DNA from: Bog-756 sp963776225
GTDB taxonomy: Bacteria; Actinomycetota; Acidimicrobiia; Acidimicrobiales; RAAP-2
Reading direction: 5' to 3'
Length of the DNA stretch: 64,000 nucleotides
Assembly: GCA_963776225.1 (NCBI GenBank)
Contig: CAVZLL010000003.1
Coordinates: 310,001 to 374,000, forward strand
Shown: positions 63,259-64,000 of the stretch, in pieces
How the letters are laid out: each line of letters opens with the position of its first letter
How positions within the stretch are numbered: the stretch's first letter is position 1
Notes under the pieces: generated by a model
The model's database searches: none
Told to the model about the DNA's origin: nothing
Seen by the model: the letters and a program-made list of their open reading frames with translations, nothing else
Made by a program: the position numbers and the translations under genes

Positions 63259-64000
63259 CAGTCGAACAGGACCGGGAGCTCGTGCCAGCCCCGCACCGTC
63301 GATGTGTGGACCCGCTCGGCGTGGTCCAGGTCCACCTGCCACTCGGGAAAGCGGGCGAGCACCTCCTCGAGCGCGACCCGACCCTCGAGCCGGGCGAGCG
63401 CGGAGCCCATGCAGAAGTGGAGGCCGTAGCCGAAGGTCACGTGGTGGTCGATCTTCCGGCGGACGTCGAAGCGTTCGGCGTGCTCGAATTGTCGGTCGTC
63501 CCGGTTTGCCGCCGCGTTGAGGATGAGGAGCGCCGAACCCTCGGGTACGACGGTCCCGTGGAGCGCAGCGTCCTTCTGCACGTAGCGGGCCTGCACCGGT
63601 GACGGTGCCTCGTAGCGAAGGATCTCCTCGATGGCGCCCGGGATCAGCGAGGGGTCGTCGACGAGGAGGCGTCGCTGATCGGGGTGCATCCCGAGGAGGT
63701 ACCCGGTCCAGCCGATGAGCTTTGTGGTGGTCTCGTTGCCGGCACCGGCAAGGAGAAGGGCGTAATTGAGGATCTCCTCCTCGTGCAGTCGGCGCTCGAC
63801 ACCTGCTTCGTCGGTGAAGGTGGTCTCGAGCAGGTCGGTCATGAGGTCGTCCGAGGGGTGCGTCCGCCGGTAGGCGATGTAGTCGGCAAACCTCGACATC
63901 TCGGTGGCGCCGACCGTGTTGTCGCCGGCACTGGGTGGGCCACCCTCGTCGATCCGGAGGGCGGTGTCGAAGTGGTCACGGACCGCTTCGCTGTCCTCGT
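63258..64000 (-). CDS. Cytochrome P450 (5' end beyond window)
   Basis: The last 247 codons, open to the right edge. The I-helix is LLLAGAGNETTTKLIGWTGY, K-helix EEILRYEAPSPVQARYV (ExxR), and the heme-binding loop FGYGLHFCMGSALARLEGR with the axial Cys. It resembles soluble bacterial P450s that work with ferredoxin. It could hydroxylate the compound whose products the neighbouring dehydrogenases handle. Coupled to the SDR by a four-base overlap. Confidence 0.93.
   Translation of the reverse strand, partial: EDSEAVRDHFDTALRIDEGGPPSAGDNTVGATEMSRFADYIAYRRTHPSDDLMTDLLETTFTDEAGVERRLHEEEILNYALLLAGAGNETTTKLIGWTGYLLGMHPDQRRLLVDDPSLIPGAIEEILRYEAPSPVQARYVQKDAALHGTVVPEGSALLILNAAANRDDRQFEHAERFDVRRKIDHHVTFGYGLHFCMGSALARLEGRVALEEVLARFPEWQVDLDHAERVHTSTVRGWHELPVLFD

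Overview
The window looks like a high-GC actinobacterial (Actinomycetota) chromosome. The evidence is a BldD-like regulator, a DtxR-type repressor, HrcA with a CIRCE operator, a DUF222/HNH protein, SigA next to DnaG, many GTG starts, and repeated leaderless promoters (TANNNT placed 6-7 nt before an ATG/GTG). Membership of the Acidimicrobiia is my guess from gene content and was not tested.

The window has two parts. About 1-17,400 is an accessory island that is visibly less GC-rich than the rest (two sample 60-base lines: 32/60 G+C at 8101 and 40/60 at 19321). It carries secreted or surface proteins: lipoproteins, a collagen-like protein, a beta-helix/PQQ-propeller protein and a giant fibronectin-III/beta-helix protein. 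It also carries a decayed IS256-type element that split a membrane-protein gene, remnants of tyrosine recombinases, and three copies of a small Cys/His protein, two of them decayed. Many of its genes are broken.

From 17,400 on is core chromosome. rpsT and lepA (divergent) are followed by a cell-surface polysaccharide block: Wzt/Wzm-type ABC transporter, glycosyltransferases, a fused double alpha/beta hydrolase and a PAP2 phosphatase. An intact IS3-type element and a DUF222/HNH gene interrupt this block. Next come a DtxR regulator, the heat-shock/RNA block hrcA-dnaJ-rsmE, a BldD-like regulator, HTH and HIT genes, phoH-ybeY-corC-era, a DinG-like helicase, a TSUP permease, uppS-recO-hemW-glyS, pyruvate phosphate dikinase with a histone-like tail, dnaG-sigA and tRNA-Asn.

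The last 9 kb is a catabolic cluster: SDR, acyl-CoA ligase, TetR, HSL-type hydrolase, amidohydrolase, MmsA, SDR and P450. It is probably for activation and oxidation of a carboxylic acid or lipid-like compound.

Several housekeeping genes between 38.2 and 41.2 kb (ybeY, corC-like, dinG-like) need one or more frame changes to be read through. Since ybeY is important, I suspect base-calling or assembly errors there, so frameshifts elsewhere should also be read with caution.
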